Source: Palleronia abyssalis (GTDB taxonomy: Bacteria; Pseudomonadota; Alphaproteobacteria; Rhodobacterales; Rhodobacteraceae). Taken from it: a DNA stretch of 64,000 nucleotides. Positions within the stretch are counted from its first letter, which is position 1. Each line of letters begins with the position of its first letter. The stretch spans positions 546,157 through 610,156 of the forward strand of contig NZ_ONZF01000003.1 of assembly GCF_900302445.1 (NCBI RefSeq), written 5' to 3'. The notes under the pieces are model-generated. The model saw only the letters and a list, made by a program, of their open reading frames with translations, did not search any database and was not told where the DNA came from. The translations under genes and the position numbers were made by a program. Positions 1 to 8,407 of this stretch are shown here, piece by piece.

Positions 1-129
1 CCGAAATCATGGTTGAGATGGCGCGCTTGCCGAAGCAGTGCGTCCTGGGTTCGGGCCACGTCTGAGCGGATGGATGCGAACATTCCGCTTACATGCATGC
101 GGAATCATTTACATCCGGTGAATGCCAAC

Positions 130-800
130 ACGTCTGTGGGGCCAAGGAAATCAACGGGATAAACGTCCGCCCGCCGGCCCCACCTTGTCGCGACATGGCC
201 CGGTTCGGCCCTCCCACAAATGCGCCGTCTCGCACGCGCCGAATCCATCCAGCCGGGGCGCTTCTATGACGTCGTCCGGCGCGATAACGAAGAACCGGCG
301 CATCAGGAAGACGCCGTACCACGTGACGAGGAACGGCAGCACGAGCGCTGCATAGGTTCCCGGAAGACCTCAGTCGCAGAACTGCGTCAGTCCGATGTCG
401 CCGGTCAGGGGAACGAAGCGAGCAGAAAGAAGATCGGAATGATGAACAGGAGAACGGCAACATCTACGCGCCGATCACCAGGCGGAAGATACCGTCGTGG
501 CCCGCGAACTCGTATTTCGCCAGCGCGTAGCCTGCCATGACCGAGGTGGCGACCTAAAGCGCGGTGATGATCGTGGTCACAACGATCAAGTCGAAAAACC
601 AGCGTCCCATTGGCAACTTGTCAAAGACGCGAGCGTAGACGTTCCATTGGGGGTAGCCGGGGAAGTAGTTGGGCGGCGCGGCGAAGATGTCTTCGCGCCC
701 GCGCAGTGCGCCGGTAAACATGTCCCCGAACGGTAGCAGCATCAGGACTGCCACGAAAGCCAGCGCGAGATATTGCAGGACGCGATCCCGTCGCCCGTTC
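130..800 (-). pseudogene. Decayed MalG/UgpE-type sugar ABC transporter permease
   Basis: Reading the minus strand from about 800 downward gives recognisable MalG-family permease sequence in several frames. It begins with a first membrane segment followed by the motif LLPFGDMFTGALRG and a periplasmic stretch. An in-frame TAG at 554-556 follows, then GYALAKYEFAGHDGIF, then a frame change. The EAA-loop-like stretch PDDVIEAPRLDGFG lies near 230-290. At least one internal stop and one or more frameshifts prevent a full protein. An intact relative would be about 280 residues, the inner-membrane partner of a MalF-type permease in a sugar or polyol importer. No ATPase or binding-protein gene is nearby, so this is the end of a lost operon. 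The family is fairly sure; the exact remnant limits are approximate. Confidence 0.7.
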
Positions 801-944
801 CCGAAGCAGGCGGAACTGGAGCACGGCGATGACCGCTATGATCGTGAACAGGATCATCGCCGCCGCCGAGGCCCATCGCGCGTCCCGCATGAGGCGCCGG
901 AAGCGGATGGATAACGGCGCAAAGGTTCGATAACGCTGTTTCAT
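785..944 (-). pseudogene. C-terminal tail of a MalF/UgpA-type ABC permease, remnant
   Basis: A minus-strand reading frame opening at 944 contains a hydrophobic helix ending in VIAVLQFRLLRE. This is the typical last membrane segment of MalF-type permeases just before the downstream MalG gene begins. It runs directly into the decayed MalG-type remnant, as in an intact operon, but the body of the MalF protein is missing. Only about 50 residues are recognisable. The ATG at the open end overlaps the start of the plus-strand mscS gene by two bases, which suggests the upstream part was replaced or deleted. A chance resemblance of a short helix cannot be fully excluded. Confidence 0.5.
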
Positions 945-2265
945 GGTGCGGGGCTTTCTCCTTCTAATCTGTCTCCTGGCCGCCCTGGGCGCCCCTGTGT
1001 TCGCGCAAGATGACGGGCCGGTGCCCAGTACCCTGTCCGTCGCGAATGCGCCGTCGGACGCGGCAATAGCCAACCGCCTGAGAGCCATACTGGCCGCGCT
1101 GGATCGTTCCGAAATTGCGGTGGCCGTTCAGGCAGGCGTCGTCACCCTGGACGGCGACATCGCGGATCCTTCGGTGAGCGCGGAGGTCGTCGGCATTGCC
1201 GAACGCATCGAAGGCGTCGTCGCCGTCAGGAACCAGCTTGCGGCGCTGGACGACCTGTCCCAACAGATCGACCCGGCATTCCAGCGGTTCCGCGCCAGGG
1301 CCGATCAGTTCCTCGCGCGTCTTCCCTTGTTCTTTCTCGCCGCCGTGATCTTCATGGCGATCGTCGCCTTGGGCGTTCTTCTGTCGCGGCGCCAATTCTG
1401 GGATCGACTGGCGCCGAACGCATTCATCGCGGGGATCTATCGCCAGGCCTTCCGGGCCGCCTGCGTGATCGCCGGTATCGTGGTCGCCCTCGATCTTCTG
1501 GGCGCGGTCGCCCTTCTCGGGACCATTCTAGGGGCTGCAGGCATCGTCGGGCTGGCGATCGGCTTCGCGGTCCGAGACACGGTCGAGAACTTCGTCTCCT
1601 CGATCATGCTCAGCCTGCGCCAGCCGTTCCGTCCCAACGACCTCGTCGAGATCGAAGGCGATCTGGGGCGCGTGATCCGGCTTACCTCCCGGGCAACGAT
1701 CCTTCTATCGCTGGACGGGAACCACATCCGGATTCCCAACGCCTCGGTCTTCAAGGGGCGCATCGTGAATTACAGCCAGAACCCGGCGCGCCGGTTCACG
1801 TTCGACATCGGCATCGACCCCGATGCCGACCTCGAGGCGACCCGGCTGTTGGCGCAGGGCGCCCTCAGGGCAATGCCCTTCGTTCTCGATAAACCCGAGG
1901 AACTGGTCTGGATCGAAAACGTCAACGAGTCCGGCGCGATCCTGCGTGTGACAGGCTGGATCGACCAGGAGACGACCGGCTTCTTCTCTGCACGCGGTGA
2001 CGCCATCCGTCTGGTCAAGGACGCCATCGAAGCGGCCGGCGTGTCGATCCCCGATACGACCTACCGAATTCGCCTCGAAGGCACAAAAGGCATCCCGGCA
2101 GTCTCCGAACCACCGAGCCGACCAAAGACCGAGGCCAAACCCCCACCGGCCGAGATTGCCGACCAACCCGCAAGCCAATCCGAGGAACAGGCGCTGATCC
2201 CCCTCGTTGCGGCCGAACGCCAGGGTGGGGATGACCTCCTCGAACCGGACGCTCCGCGCGAGTAG
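943..2265 (+). CDS. MscS-family mechanosensitive channel with BON domain
   Basis: 440 residues. A signal peptide occupies about residues 1-22 (ending VFAQ), followed by a periplasmic BON domain at about 43-97, which is expected to contact phospholipid or other envelope parts. Then come membrane helices near 128-150, 168-195 and 195-220. The last is the pore-lining helix with GLAIGFAVRDTVENF, followed by the MscS beta domain. The C-terminal 60 residues are proline- and glutamate-rich and look disordered. The protein should sit in the inner membrane and release solutes on osmotic downshock. The ATG is chosen because the signal peptide starts immediately. The gene ends in TAG. It stands alone between remnants on one side and a broken kinase gene on the other. 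Confidence 0.9.
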   Translation: MVRGFLLLICLLAALGAPVFAQDDGPVPSTLSVANAPSDAAIANRLRAILAALDRSEIAVAVQAGVVTLDGDIADPSVSAEVVGIAERIEGVVAVRNQLAALDDLSQQIDPAFQRFRARADQFLARLPLFFLAAVIFMAIVALGVLLSRRQFWDRLAPNAFIAGIYRQAFRAACVIAGIVVALDLLGAVALLGTILGAAGIVGLAIGFAVRDTVENFVSSIMLSLRQPFRPNDLVEIEGDLGRVIRLTSRATILLSLDGNHIRIPNASVFKGRIVNYSQNPARRFTFDIGIDPDADLEATRLLAQGALRAMPFVLDKPEELVWIENVNESGAILRVTGWIDQETTGFFSARGDAIRLVKDAIEAAGVSIPDTTYRIRLEGTKGIPAVSEPPSRPKTEAKPPPAEIADQPASQSEEQALIPLVAAERQGGDDLLEPDAPRE

Positions 2266-2407
2266 CGTCGATTGGCACATGTCCGACGGTACCGGCAAGG
2301 CCCGCCCTCGATCATCGGGAATACGGCTCTGAGGATTGAGGGCGCCCGGGGGCGGTTTGCCGGCCACGTCCCAACGATACGGCCGGCAAGTCGGTGGCCG
2401 GGCGGAG

Positions 2408-3598
2408 CTAGCGCCGTGCCGGCATCGTGAAAGCGAAGGTTGTCGAGCCCGAAACCGAGGACTCCAGATCGATCCGCCCGTCATGGGCGCGGGCGATTTC
2501 GGACGCGATATACAGTCCCCGGCCAAGCCCCTGAAGGCTCTCCGTGTCGCGCCCGCGCGAGACTGGTTGAAACAGCGAAGCCTTGTCCGCGTCCGCGATC
2601 GGCTCGCCCTGGTTGGTCACGGCGACGCGCAGCATTCCGTCCCGGGTCATAGCTTCAAGCCGGATCGGCTTACCCGGCTCGCCATGGGTGACCGCGTTGC
2701 CCAGAAGGTTCGACAGAAGCTGCCCGAGCCACATTGGATCGGCGCGGATCTGCTGCGGCAGGTCGATCATGCATTCGATGGGCTGCGTCGAGAACTGCGA
2801 GATCTCGTTCGCGACGCCGCGAAAGACCGGGTCAAGGTCGACCGGACGCGGAGCCACTATCTCGATCCCGCCGCCCAACCGACCGCGGGCGAAATCCATC
2901 AGGTTAGTGATGATCTGGTTCGCCCGCGTGAGCGAGCGTTGCATCTCGGGGATCAGGATAGCTGCGCGTCGGGCGTCAGTGCCGTCCTGCGACAGCATCC
3001 GCAAGCCGGCCGAGACTGCGCCGATCGGATTTCTCAGATCGTGCCCCACGACCGCGATGAACTCCTCCCTCAGGCGGGCGGTATCACGTTCGGTTGCGAG
3101 AGCCGCTTGGCCTGCTTCCAGCTCTTCATTCCGGTCCAGCTCGAGCGCGATGAGCTGGGCGAAAAGCCGGAAGGTGGTGTGCGTCTCCGGTGTGATCGTC
3201 CGCGGTTCCGGGTCGATGGCGCAGAGCGTGCCCCAAAAGCTGCCGTCGGTTCGGAAGATCGGGACAGAGATCTAGCTTTTGAACCCATAGCGGCGCGGGG
3301 TGTCGTGGTCCTTGTAGACCTCGCTCGCGTCGACATCCGGGATCGTGATGGCATCGCGGCAGGTGCGCACCTCCTGGCAAATGGTCGACCGGACCTCCAG
3401 CTCGTCCCCGGGCAGCAGGCCGAAGCTGACATGATCGAGAGAGGCGCAAGTGATCCATCGATCCTCGGTAACGCGGGCGACGGCCGTAAAGCCCATGCCC
3501 GTCGCCGCACGACATGCGTCTAGGATCACCGGCACTTCGCGGATCCTGCTGATTTGCCGGATATCCAGTCTATGGGGGTCGTCAGGGGCGAGCATCAA
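2408..3598 (-). pseudogene. GAF-domain sensor histidine kinase interrupted by one amber codon
   Basis: One continuous frame of 397 codons carries a GAF domain (codons 1 to about 150), a HisKA dimerisation helix with the phospho-acceptor box HDLRNPIGAV near codon 186, and a HATPase domain with N box (NLLGNAVTHG) and G box (GLGRGLYIA). No transmembrane segment is seen, so it would be cytoplasmic. The frame is broken only by TAG at codon 109 (3272-3274), between GFKS and ISVPIF. The position lies inside the conserved GAF strand, where related kinases commonly have tyrosine. The downstream piece alone begins at the H box and lacks a full dimerisation domain, so it is probably non-functional. No cognate response regulator lies beside it. 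An assembly error or a recent nonsense mutation are the main explanations. Confidence 0.85.
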
Positions 3599-3714
3599 GT
3601 TTTCCAGATTTGACGTGCCTGGACAGTAGTCCTCAGTCTTCGGATGCGCAAACCACGCATGCCGTCGGGGCGCAAGCCGTGCCCCGGACCGCCAGCTGGG
3701 CCGTCAGGCATGCG

Positions 3715-4908
3715 TTACCCGACCCGAATACCATGGCTCCAGACGCCGCGCAGAAGCGGCGCCCGGTCGACCCGGCGCAGTCGCAAGACGTCGCCTCGCC
3801 GTCCCACCTGCAAGGCGCCACGATCCCCAAGGCCGGCGGCCCGGGCCGGGTTGCTGGTCACCGTCTTGATCGCGCGCGGCAGGTCGCCCCATATTTCCGC
3901 CAGGTGGAAGGCCGACAGAAGCAGCGCCGAAGGGACGTAATCCGACGAGACGATGTCCAGAAGGTCCGCCCCTGCCAGCTGTTCCGCCGCGACATTGCCC
4001 GAGTGAGAGCCACCGCGGATCAGGTTCGGCGCCCCCATCATCACGGCAATCCCGTGCGCGCGGCAGGCCTCGGCGGCTTCGAGCGTCGTTGGAAACTCGG
4101 CAAACCCGACGCCGTTTTCGGCGGACGTCGCGACATGATCGGCCGTGGTGTCGTCGTGGCTGGCAAGGACGGCACCCAGCCGGCCGGACTCGGCGACCGC
4201 GCCTTGTTCGTGTTTGCTGCCGAAGCGCCGTTGCAGGCTCAGCAGGTCCTCCACGTGCTCGGCGAACTCCGCGTCATTCATACCGCGTTTCTTCGCGACA
4301 TAGGATTTCAAGGCAGACAGGTCGCGGAATTGCCGCTGGCCCGGGGTGTGATCCATCAGGCTGACGATGCCGACACTGTCTTCGGGCCCGAACGCCGCAA
4401 GCTCCTCCAGCAGGGTTTCCGAGCAGATCTCGGCCCTGAGATGCAGGAAGTGGCTGATCTTCAGAAGACCTGCCGCGCGGGCCGCCAGAAGCTCGTCCGC
4501 CAGTTTGCGGGCATAGTCGACATAGCGTCCCTTGCCGCTGTGGATCGAGCCGACGCGCATGGCGTCGAAGACGGTGGTGATCCCGGTCGAGGCCAGTTCG
4601 GCATCGTGGGCGATCAGGGCCGGCAGATGGGGCCAATCGACATCGGGGCGCGGTTCGATATGACGCTCGAGGTTGTCGGTGTGCAGCTCCACCAAGCCCG
4701 GCAAAACCAGGTCGCCCGCACAATCCACCGCACCGGTCGGTACGTTGTCCCCTTCCTCAATCCCTGAGATCACGCCCCGTTCGATCGTCAGCGCGCCGGT
4801 CATGACCCGATCCGGCAGGACCAGTCGCGCATTGGCGAGGCAAAGATCGGCTGACGTATCGCTGTCATGGGCCTTCGCCACAGATGAAACGGGAAAAAGG
4901 GAATTCAT
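3715..4908 (-). CDS. phnM: Alpha-D-ribose 1-methylphosphonate 5-triphosphate diphosphatase PhnM
   Basis: 397 residues, amidohydrolase superfamily. PhnM removes pyrophosphate from ribose 1-methylphosphonate 5-triphosphate to give the 5-phosphate that PhnJ cleaves. Visible hallmarks are ELHTDNLERHIEPRP (metal-binding HxD near residue 77), GVISLMDHTPGQRQF-type sequence near 200-220 (here VGIVSLMDHTPGQRQF), VLASHDDTT near 260 and the late SSDYVPSALL motif. The assigned ATG overlaps the start of the divergent DUF1045 gene by two bases. The N-terminus is about 20 residues longer than usual before the conserved LCLANARLVLPDRV, so a start a little inside is possible. The gene is cut off from the rest of the phn operon by the inverted DUF1045 gene. 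Confidence 0.92.
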   Translation of the reverse strand: MNSLFPVSSVAKAHDSDTSADLCLANARLVLPDRVMTGALTIERGVISGIEEGDNVPTGAVDCAGDLVLPGLVELHTDNLERHIEPRPDVDWPHLPALIAHDAELASTGITTVFDAMRVGSIHSGKGRYVDYARKLADELLAARAAGLLKISHFLHLRAEICSETLLEELAAFGPEDSVGIVSLMDHTPGQRQFRDLSALKSYVAKKRGMNDAEFAEHVEDLLSLQRRFGSKHEQGAVAESGRLGAVLASHDDTTADHVATSAENGVGFAEFPTTLEAAEACRAHGIAVMMGAPNLIRGGSHSGNVAAEQLAGADLLDIVSSDYVPSALLLSAFHLAEIWGDLPRAIKTVTSNPARAAGLGDRGALQVGRRGDVLRLRRVDRAPLLRGVWSHGIRVG

Positions 4909-5578
4909 GTCATACTCTCGATTCGCAATCTATTACGTGCCGCCCGAGGGCCCCTTGGCGGCGTTCGGCCGAACCTGGCTGGGATGGGACGTCGCCCGCG
5001 GCTGCGAGGTGCCCCAACCCGATCTGCCCGCCTTGCGCGACATCACCATGACACCGCGCAAGTACGGGTTCCATGGCACTTTGAAGCCGCCCTTCCGCCT
5101 GGCGGCTGGTCGAACGGTTGCGGATCTGAAGGCCGCGGCCTCGACGCTTGCCGGGTCGCTGGAACCCGCCGCGTGCACTGGGCTGGACCTGACGGCGATC
5201 GGCCGCTTCCTGGCCCTGACGCCGCGCGGCGAGGCGGGGCCGCTGCGACGGCTGGCCGAGGCTTGCGTTCGCGACCTCGACCCGTTTCGCGCTTCGCCCG
5301 ACCCGGCCGATCTTGCCCGGCGGCGGAACGCCGGCCTGACCGAGCGTCAGGAGGTGTTGCTGACGCGGTGGGGCTATCCATACGTGATGGAGGAATTCCG
5401 CTTCCACCTGACCCTCTCGGGACAGTTGCCCGAAGACACCATCTCGGCATGGAAGGAGCTGGCCGGGCGCCATTTGCCGAAGCTGCCCGACCCCTTCGTG
5501 GTGGATCAGATCGCCCTGTGCGGCGAGCGTGAGGACGGCCGGTTCGAGCTGATCCATCGCTACACCCTAGCCGGCTGA
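4907..5578 (+). CDS. DUF1045 phosphonate-metabolism protein (2H phosphoesterase-like)
   Basis: 223 residues starting MSYSRFAIYY, preceded by a purine-rich stretch (gggaaaaaggg) as ribosome binding site. It carries the two histidine motifs of 2H phosphoesterase-like proteins: FHGTLKPPF near residue 52 and FHLTLSGQL near residue 166. The family is found almost only with C-P lyase genes and is annotated as a putative phosphonate-metabolism protein. A role in processing a cyclic or 2'-type phosphodiester intermediate is plausible, and it might stand in for PhnP, which is not seen in this window, but that is inference. It lies inverted between phnM and phnN and its 3' end overlaps phnN by 19 bp, tail to tail. 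The upstream in-frame extension of the open frame is a shadow of phnM. Confidence 0.85.
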   Translation: MSYSRFAIYYVPPEGPLAAFGRTWLGWDVARGCEVPQPDLPALRDITMTPRKYGFHGTLKPPFRLAAGRTVADLKAAASTLAGSLEPAACTGLDLTAIGRFLALTPRGEAGPLRRLAEACVRDLDPFRASPDPADLARRRNAGLTERQEVLLTRWGYPYVMEEFRFHLTLSGQLPEDTISAWKELAGRHLPKLPDPFVVDQIALCGEREDGRFELIHRYTLAG

Positions 5579-6105
5579 AGCAAGGCGGTCGCGCGGGCGA
5601 CCGTCTGGTTCAAGGGACCATCGTTGGACAGGTGGATCACGTCCAGCCCCTGGGGCAAGGGTTTCTCGGCCCGCGCAAGCCGCCGGGCGATTTCCTCCTC
5701 GGGCTCACGGCCGCGCGCGATCAGGCGGCGCATCAGGGTTTCGGGCGTAGCCGTGATATTCAGAACGGTCAGTCGCGGGAAGATCTCTGCTGCGTCCGTC
5801 AGGGAATGGCGTGAGAAATTCACGAGGCAATCGGCCCCTTCCGCCAACCGTGTCCTCACCGCATCCGGAATCCCGTAATACAGACCGTGCGCGCCCCAGT
5901 GCACCGCGAAATCACCGTTCGCGACCATCTCGTCGAACTGGTCCACCGTCACGGCATCGTAGTCTTCGCCGCCCAAATCCGGCGCGCGCGTGATCACCCG
6001 TCGCACCACGTTCAGATCGGGGATCGCATCGCGAAGGCCGGCCATGAAGCTGTCCTTGCCGACGCCCGACGGACCGACCACCGCGATGAGGCGCCCGACG
6101 GTCAT
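5560..6105 (-). CDS. phnN: Ribose 1,5-bisphosphate phosphokinase PhnN
   Basis: 181 residues with a guanylate-kinase-like fold. PhnN phosphorylates ribose 1,5-bisphosphate to PRPP, feeding the ribose left by C-P lyase back into nucleotide metabolism. The P-loop VVGPSGVGKDS is at residues 9-19, and the arginine-rich RRVITRAP follows near 36. The start overlaps the phnL stop (ATGA), so it is translated with the operon. It is the last gene of the phnGHIJKLN run. Confidence 0.92.
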   Translation of the reverse strand: MTVGRLIAVVGPSGVGKDSFMAGLRDAIPDLNVVRRVITRAPDLGGEDYDAVTVDQFDEMVANGDFAVHWGAHGLYYGIPDAVRTRLAEGADCLVNFSRHSLTDAAEIFPRLTVLNITATPETLMRRLIARGREPEEEIARRLARAEKPLPQGLDVIHLSNDGPLNQTVARATALLQPARV

Positions 6106-6785
6106 GCGGCTAGTCCGGGCGTGAAGCGGCCCACGTCGATCTCGCGGTCACAGACACGGGCCCGCGCGGCCTCGTCATGGAAGATGCCGATGATCGCGGC
6201 CCCGCGCGCCTTGGCATCCTCGATCAGCGACAGCACGACCTCGCGGTTCGCAGCATCAAGGCTGGCGGTGGGTTCGTCCAGCAGCATGGCAGGATAGGCA
6301 TGGGCAAATCCCCGGGCGATGTTCACGCGCTGCTGTTCGCCGCCCGAGAAGGTGGTGGGCGACAGGGACCAGAGCCGTTCGGGTATGTTCAGGCGCGTCA
6401 GCAAGTCCTGCGCACGCGCCTGCGCATCCTCAGCAGACACACCGACCGCACGCAGCGGTTCGGCCACCACGTCCTGCGTCGGCACGCGTGGAACCACCCG
6501 CAGGAACTGGCTGACATACCCCAGCACCTCGCGGCGGAGGGCGATGATCTCGCGCGGTTTCGCTTGCACAAGGTTCAGATCGCCGATGCGGATCTCACCC
6601 GCCTGCGTCAGGTAATTGCCGTAGATCATCCGCATCAATGTCGACTTGCCCGCCCCTGACGCCCCGGTCAGCGCCACGCATTCGCCCCGGCCGACCGTGA
6701 AGGAGACATCGTTGACGACCTCGATCACCGTACTGTCCTGATTGTGCAGGGTGAAGGTCTTGGACACGTTTCTTAACTCGATCAT
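6102..6785 (-). CDS. phnL: C-P lyase subunit PhnL (ABC-type ATPase)
   Basis: 227 residues, near the E. coli length of 226. It shows Walker A (GASGAGKST), the signature FSGGEQQRVN and Walker B (MLLDEPTASL). PhnL belongs to the C-P lyase machinery, not to a membrane transporter. With PhnG, H and I it is needed to attach phosphonate to ATP and form ribose 1-methylphosphonate 5-triphosphate. It follows phnK by 3 bp and overlaps phnN. Confidence 0.95.
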   Translation of the reverse strand: MIELRNVSKTFTLHNQDSTVIEVVNDVSFTVGRGECVALTGASGAGKSTLMRMIYGNYLTQAGEIRIGDLNLVQAKPREIIALRREVLGYVSQFLRVVPRVPTQDVVAEPLRAVGVSAEDAQARAQDLLTRLNIPERLWSLSPTTFSGGEQQRVNIARGFAHAYPAMLLDEPTASLDAANREVVLSLIEDAKARGAAIIGIFHDEAARARVCDREIDVGRFTPGLAA

Positions 6786-6788
6786 CTC

Positions 6789-7559
6789 TCACACCTGCAG
6801 GACGGAACTGACAAGAAGCTGGCTGTAGGCGTGCTGCGGATCGTCCAGCACTTGGTCGGTCAGCCCGGCCTCGACAACATGGCCCGATTTCATGACCATC
6901 AGTCGGTCCGCCAGTAGGCGCACCACTGCCAGGTCGTGGGTGACGATGATCGCCGACAGGCCCATGTCGCGGACCAGCCCGCGCAGCAGGTCCAGCAGCC
7001 GCGCCTGGACCGAGACATCCAGACCACCCGTAGGCTCATCCATGAACACCAGCCGCGGGCCGGTCACCAGGTTGCGCGCGATCTGCAGGCGCTGCTGCAT
7101 CCCCCCCGAGAAGGTCGTGGGCCGGTCGTCCACGCGGGCGGCGTCGATCTCCACACGGTCCAGCCAGTCTGTCGCCTTGTTGCGGATATCCCCGTAGTGA
7201 CGCGCCCCCACGGCCATCAGCCGCTCGCCCACGTTGCCGCCCGCGCTGACGCCCATGCGCAACCCGTCCCGGGCGTGCTGGTGGACGAAGGCCCAGTCCG
7301 TGCGGCCCAGCATCCGGCGCTCGGGCTCGGCCATGGTGACGGTGTCGCGCGGGCCGTCCGCGCGGGTGTCGAAGACCACCTGCCCTGCGTCCGGGGTCAG
7401 GTGCCCGGCAAGGCAACTCAGAAGCGTGGACTTGCCCGAGCCGCTTTCGCCGACAATCCCCATGACCTCGCCCGGATAAAGGTCGAACGACACGTCGGCG
7501 CAGCCGATATGCGCGCCGTACCGCTTGGTGATGCCCTGAACCGACAGCAACGGGGTCAT
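6789..7559 (-). CDS. phnK: C-P lyase subunit PhnK (ABC-type ATPase)
   Basis: 256 residues starting MTPLLSVQGITKRYGAHIG. It has Walker A (GESGSGKST) near residue 37, signature FSGGMQQRLQIARN, Walker B (LVFMDEPTGGLD) and the switch histidine in IIVTHDLAVV. PhnK docks on the PhnJ-containing C-P lyase core complex as an ATPase. The ATG overlaps the phnJ stop (ATGA). The open frame extends far upstream, but that part is a shadow of phnJ. Confidence 0.95.
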   Translation of the reverse strand: MTPLLSVQGITKRYGAHIGCADVSFDLYPGEVMGIVGESGSGKSTLLSCLAGHLTPDAGQVVFDTRADGPRDTVTMAEPERRMLGRTDWAFVHQHARDGLRMGVSAGGNVGERLMAVGARHYGDIRNKATDWLDRVEIDAARVDDRPTTFSGGMQQRLQIARNLVTGPRLVFMDEPTGGLDVSVQARLLDLLRGLVRDMGLSAIIVTHDLAVVRLLADRLMVMKSGHVVEAGLTDQVLDDPQHAYSQLLVSSVLQV

Positions 7560-8407
7560 GCAGCATCCTTTCCGGTATGGCCCGCGGCCTGGCGGGCACT
7601 GCAATAGTCGGTGTCGGAACAGACGAACATCCGCCCGCCCGCGTCGTCCACGATCACCTCGTCGAGGTAACTGTCCTCGGCCCCGCACAGGCCGCAGGGG
7701 TGATCGGCGCGCGAAGGGTCGAACGGGTGATCCTCGAAATCCAGCGACACGACCTGCGTGTAGGGCGGCAGGGCGTAGATGCGTTGCTCCCGCCCCGCGC
7801 CGAACAGCTGGATCGCCGCCATGTCGCCCAGTTTCGGATTGTCGAACTTGGGGATCGGGGACGGGTCCATGACATACCGCCCCTCGACCTTCACCGGGTA
7901 GGCGTAAGAGGTGGCGATATGCCCGTGGCGGCTGATGTCCTCGTAGAGCTTCACGTGCATCAGCCCGTATTCCTCGAGGCTGTGCATCTTGCGCGTCTCG
8001 CTTTCGCGCGGCTCGAGAAAGCGCAGGGGTTCGGGGATGGGCACCTGATAGACCAGGATCTGCCCTTCGGTCAGGGGCGCCTCGGGGATGCGATGCCGGG
8101 TCTGGATCACCGTCGCCTCGGCGGTGGCGGTGGTCGTCTTCACCCCGGCGGTGCGTTCGAAGAACGTACGGATCGACACGGCGTTGGTCGTGTCGTCCGC
8201 GCCCTGGTCGATGACCTTGAACCGATCTTCGGGCGTCAGAACCGCGGCCGAGACCTGGATGCCCCCGGTGCCCCAGCCATAAGGCATCGGCATCTCGCGG
8301 CTGGCGAAGGGCACCTGGTAGCCGGGGATCGCCAGCCCCTTCAGGATCGCGCGGCGGATCATCCGCTTTGTCTGCTCGTCGAGATAGGCGAAGTTGTAGT
8401 CGGTCAT
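7556..8407 (-). CDS. phnJ: C-P lyase catalytic subunit PhnJ
   Basis: 283 residues. PhnJ is the radical-SAM enzyme that cleaves the carbon-phosphorus bond of ribose 1-methylphosphonate 5-phosphate. The four essential cysteines are present in CGLCGAED and, 25 residues on, VCSDTDYC. The spacing (C, +3, +22, +6) matches E. coli Cys241, 244 and 266 (iron-sulfur ligands) and Cys272 (thiyl radical). The N-terminal YNFAYLDEQTKRMIRRAILK is typical. It overlaps phnI upstream and phnK downstream by 4 bp each. It is probably catalytically intact. Confidence 0.97.
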   Translation of the reverse strand: MTDYNFAYLDEQTKRMIRRAILKGLAIPGYQVPFASREMPMPYGWGTGGIQVSAAVLTPEDRFKVIDQGADDTTNAVSIRTFFERTAGVKTTTATAEATVIQTRHRIPEAPLTEGQILVYQVPIPEPLRFLEPRESETRKMHSLEEYGLMHVKLYEDISRHGHIATSYAYPVKVEGRYVMDPSPIPKFDNPKLGDMAAIQLFGAGREQRIYALPPYTQVVSLDFEDHPFDPSRADHPCGLCGAEDSYLDEVIVDDAGGRMFVCSDTDYCSARQAAGHTGKDAA

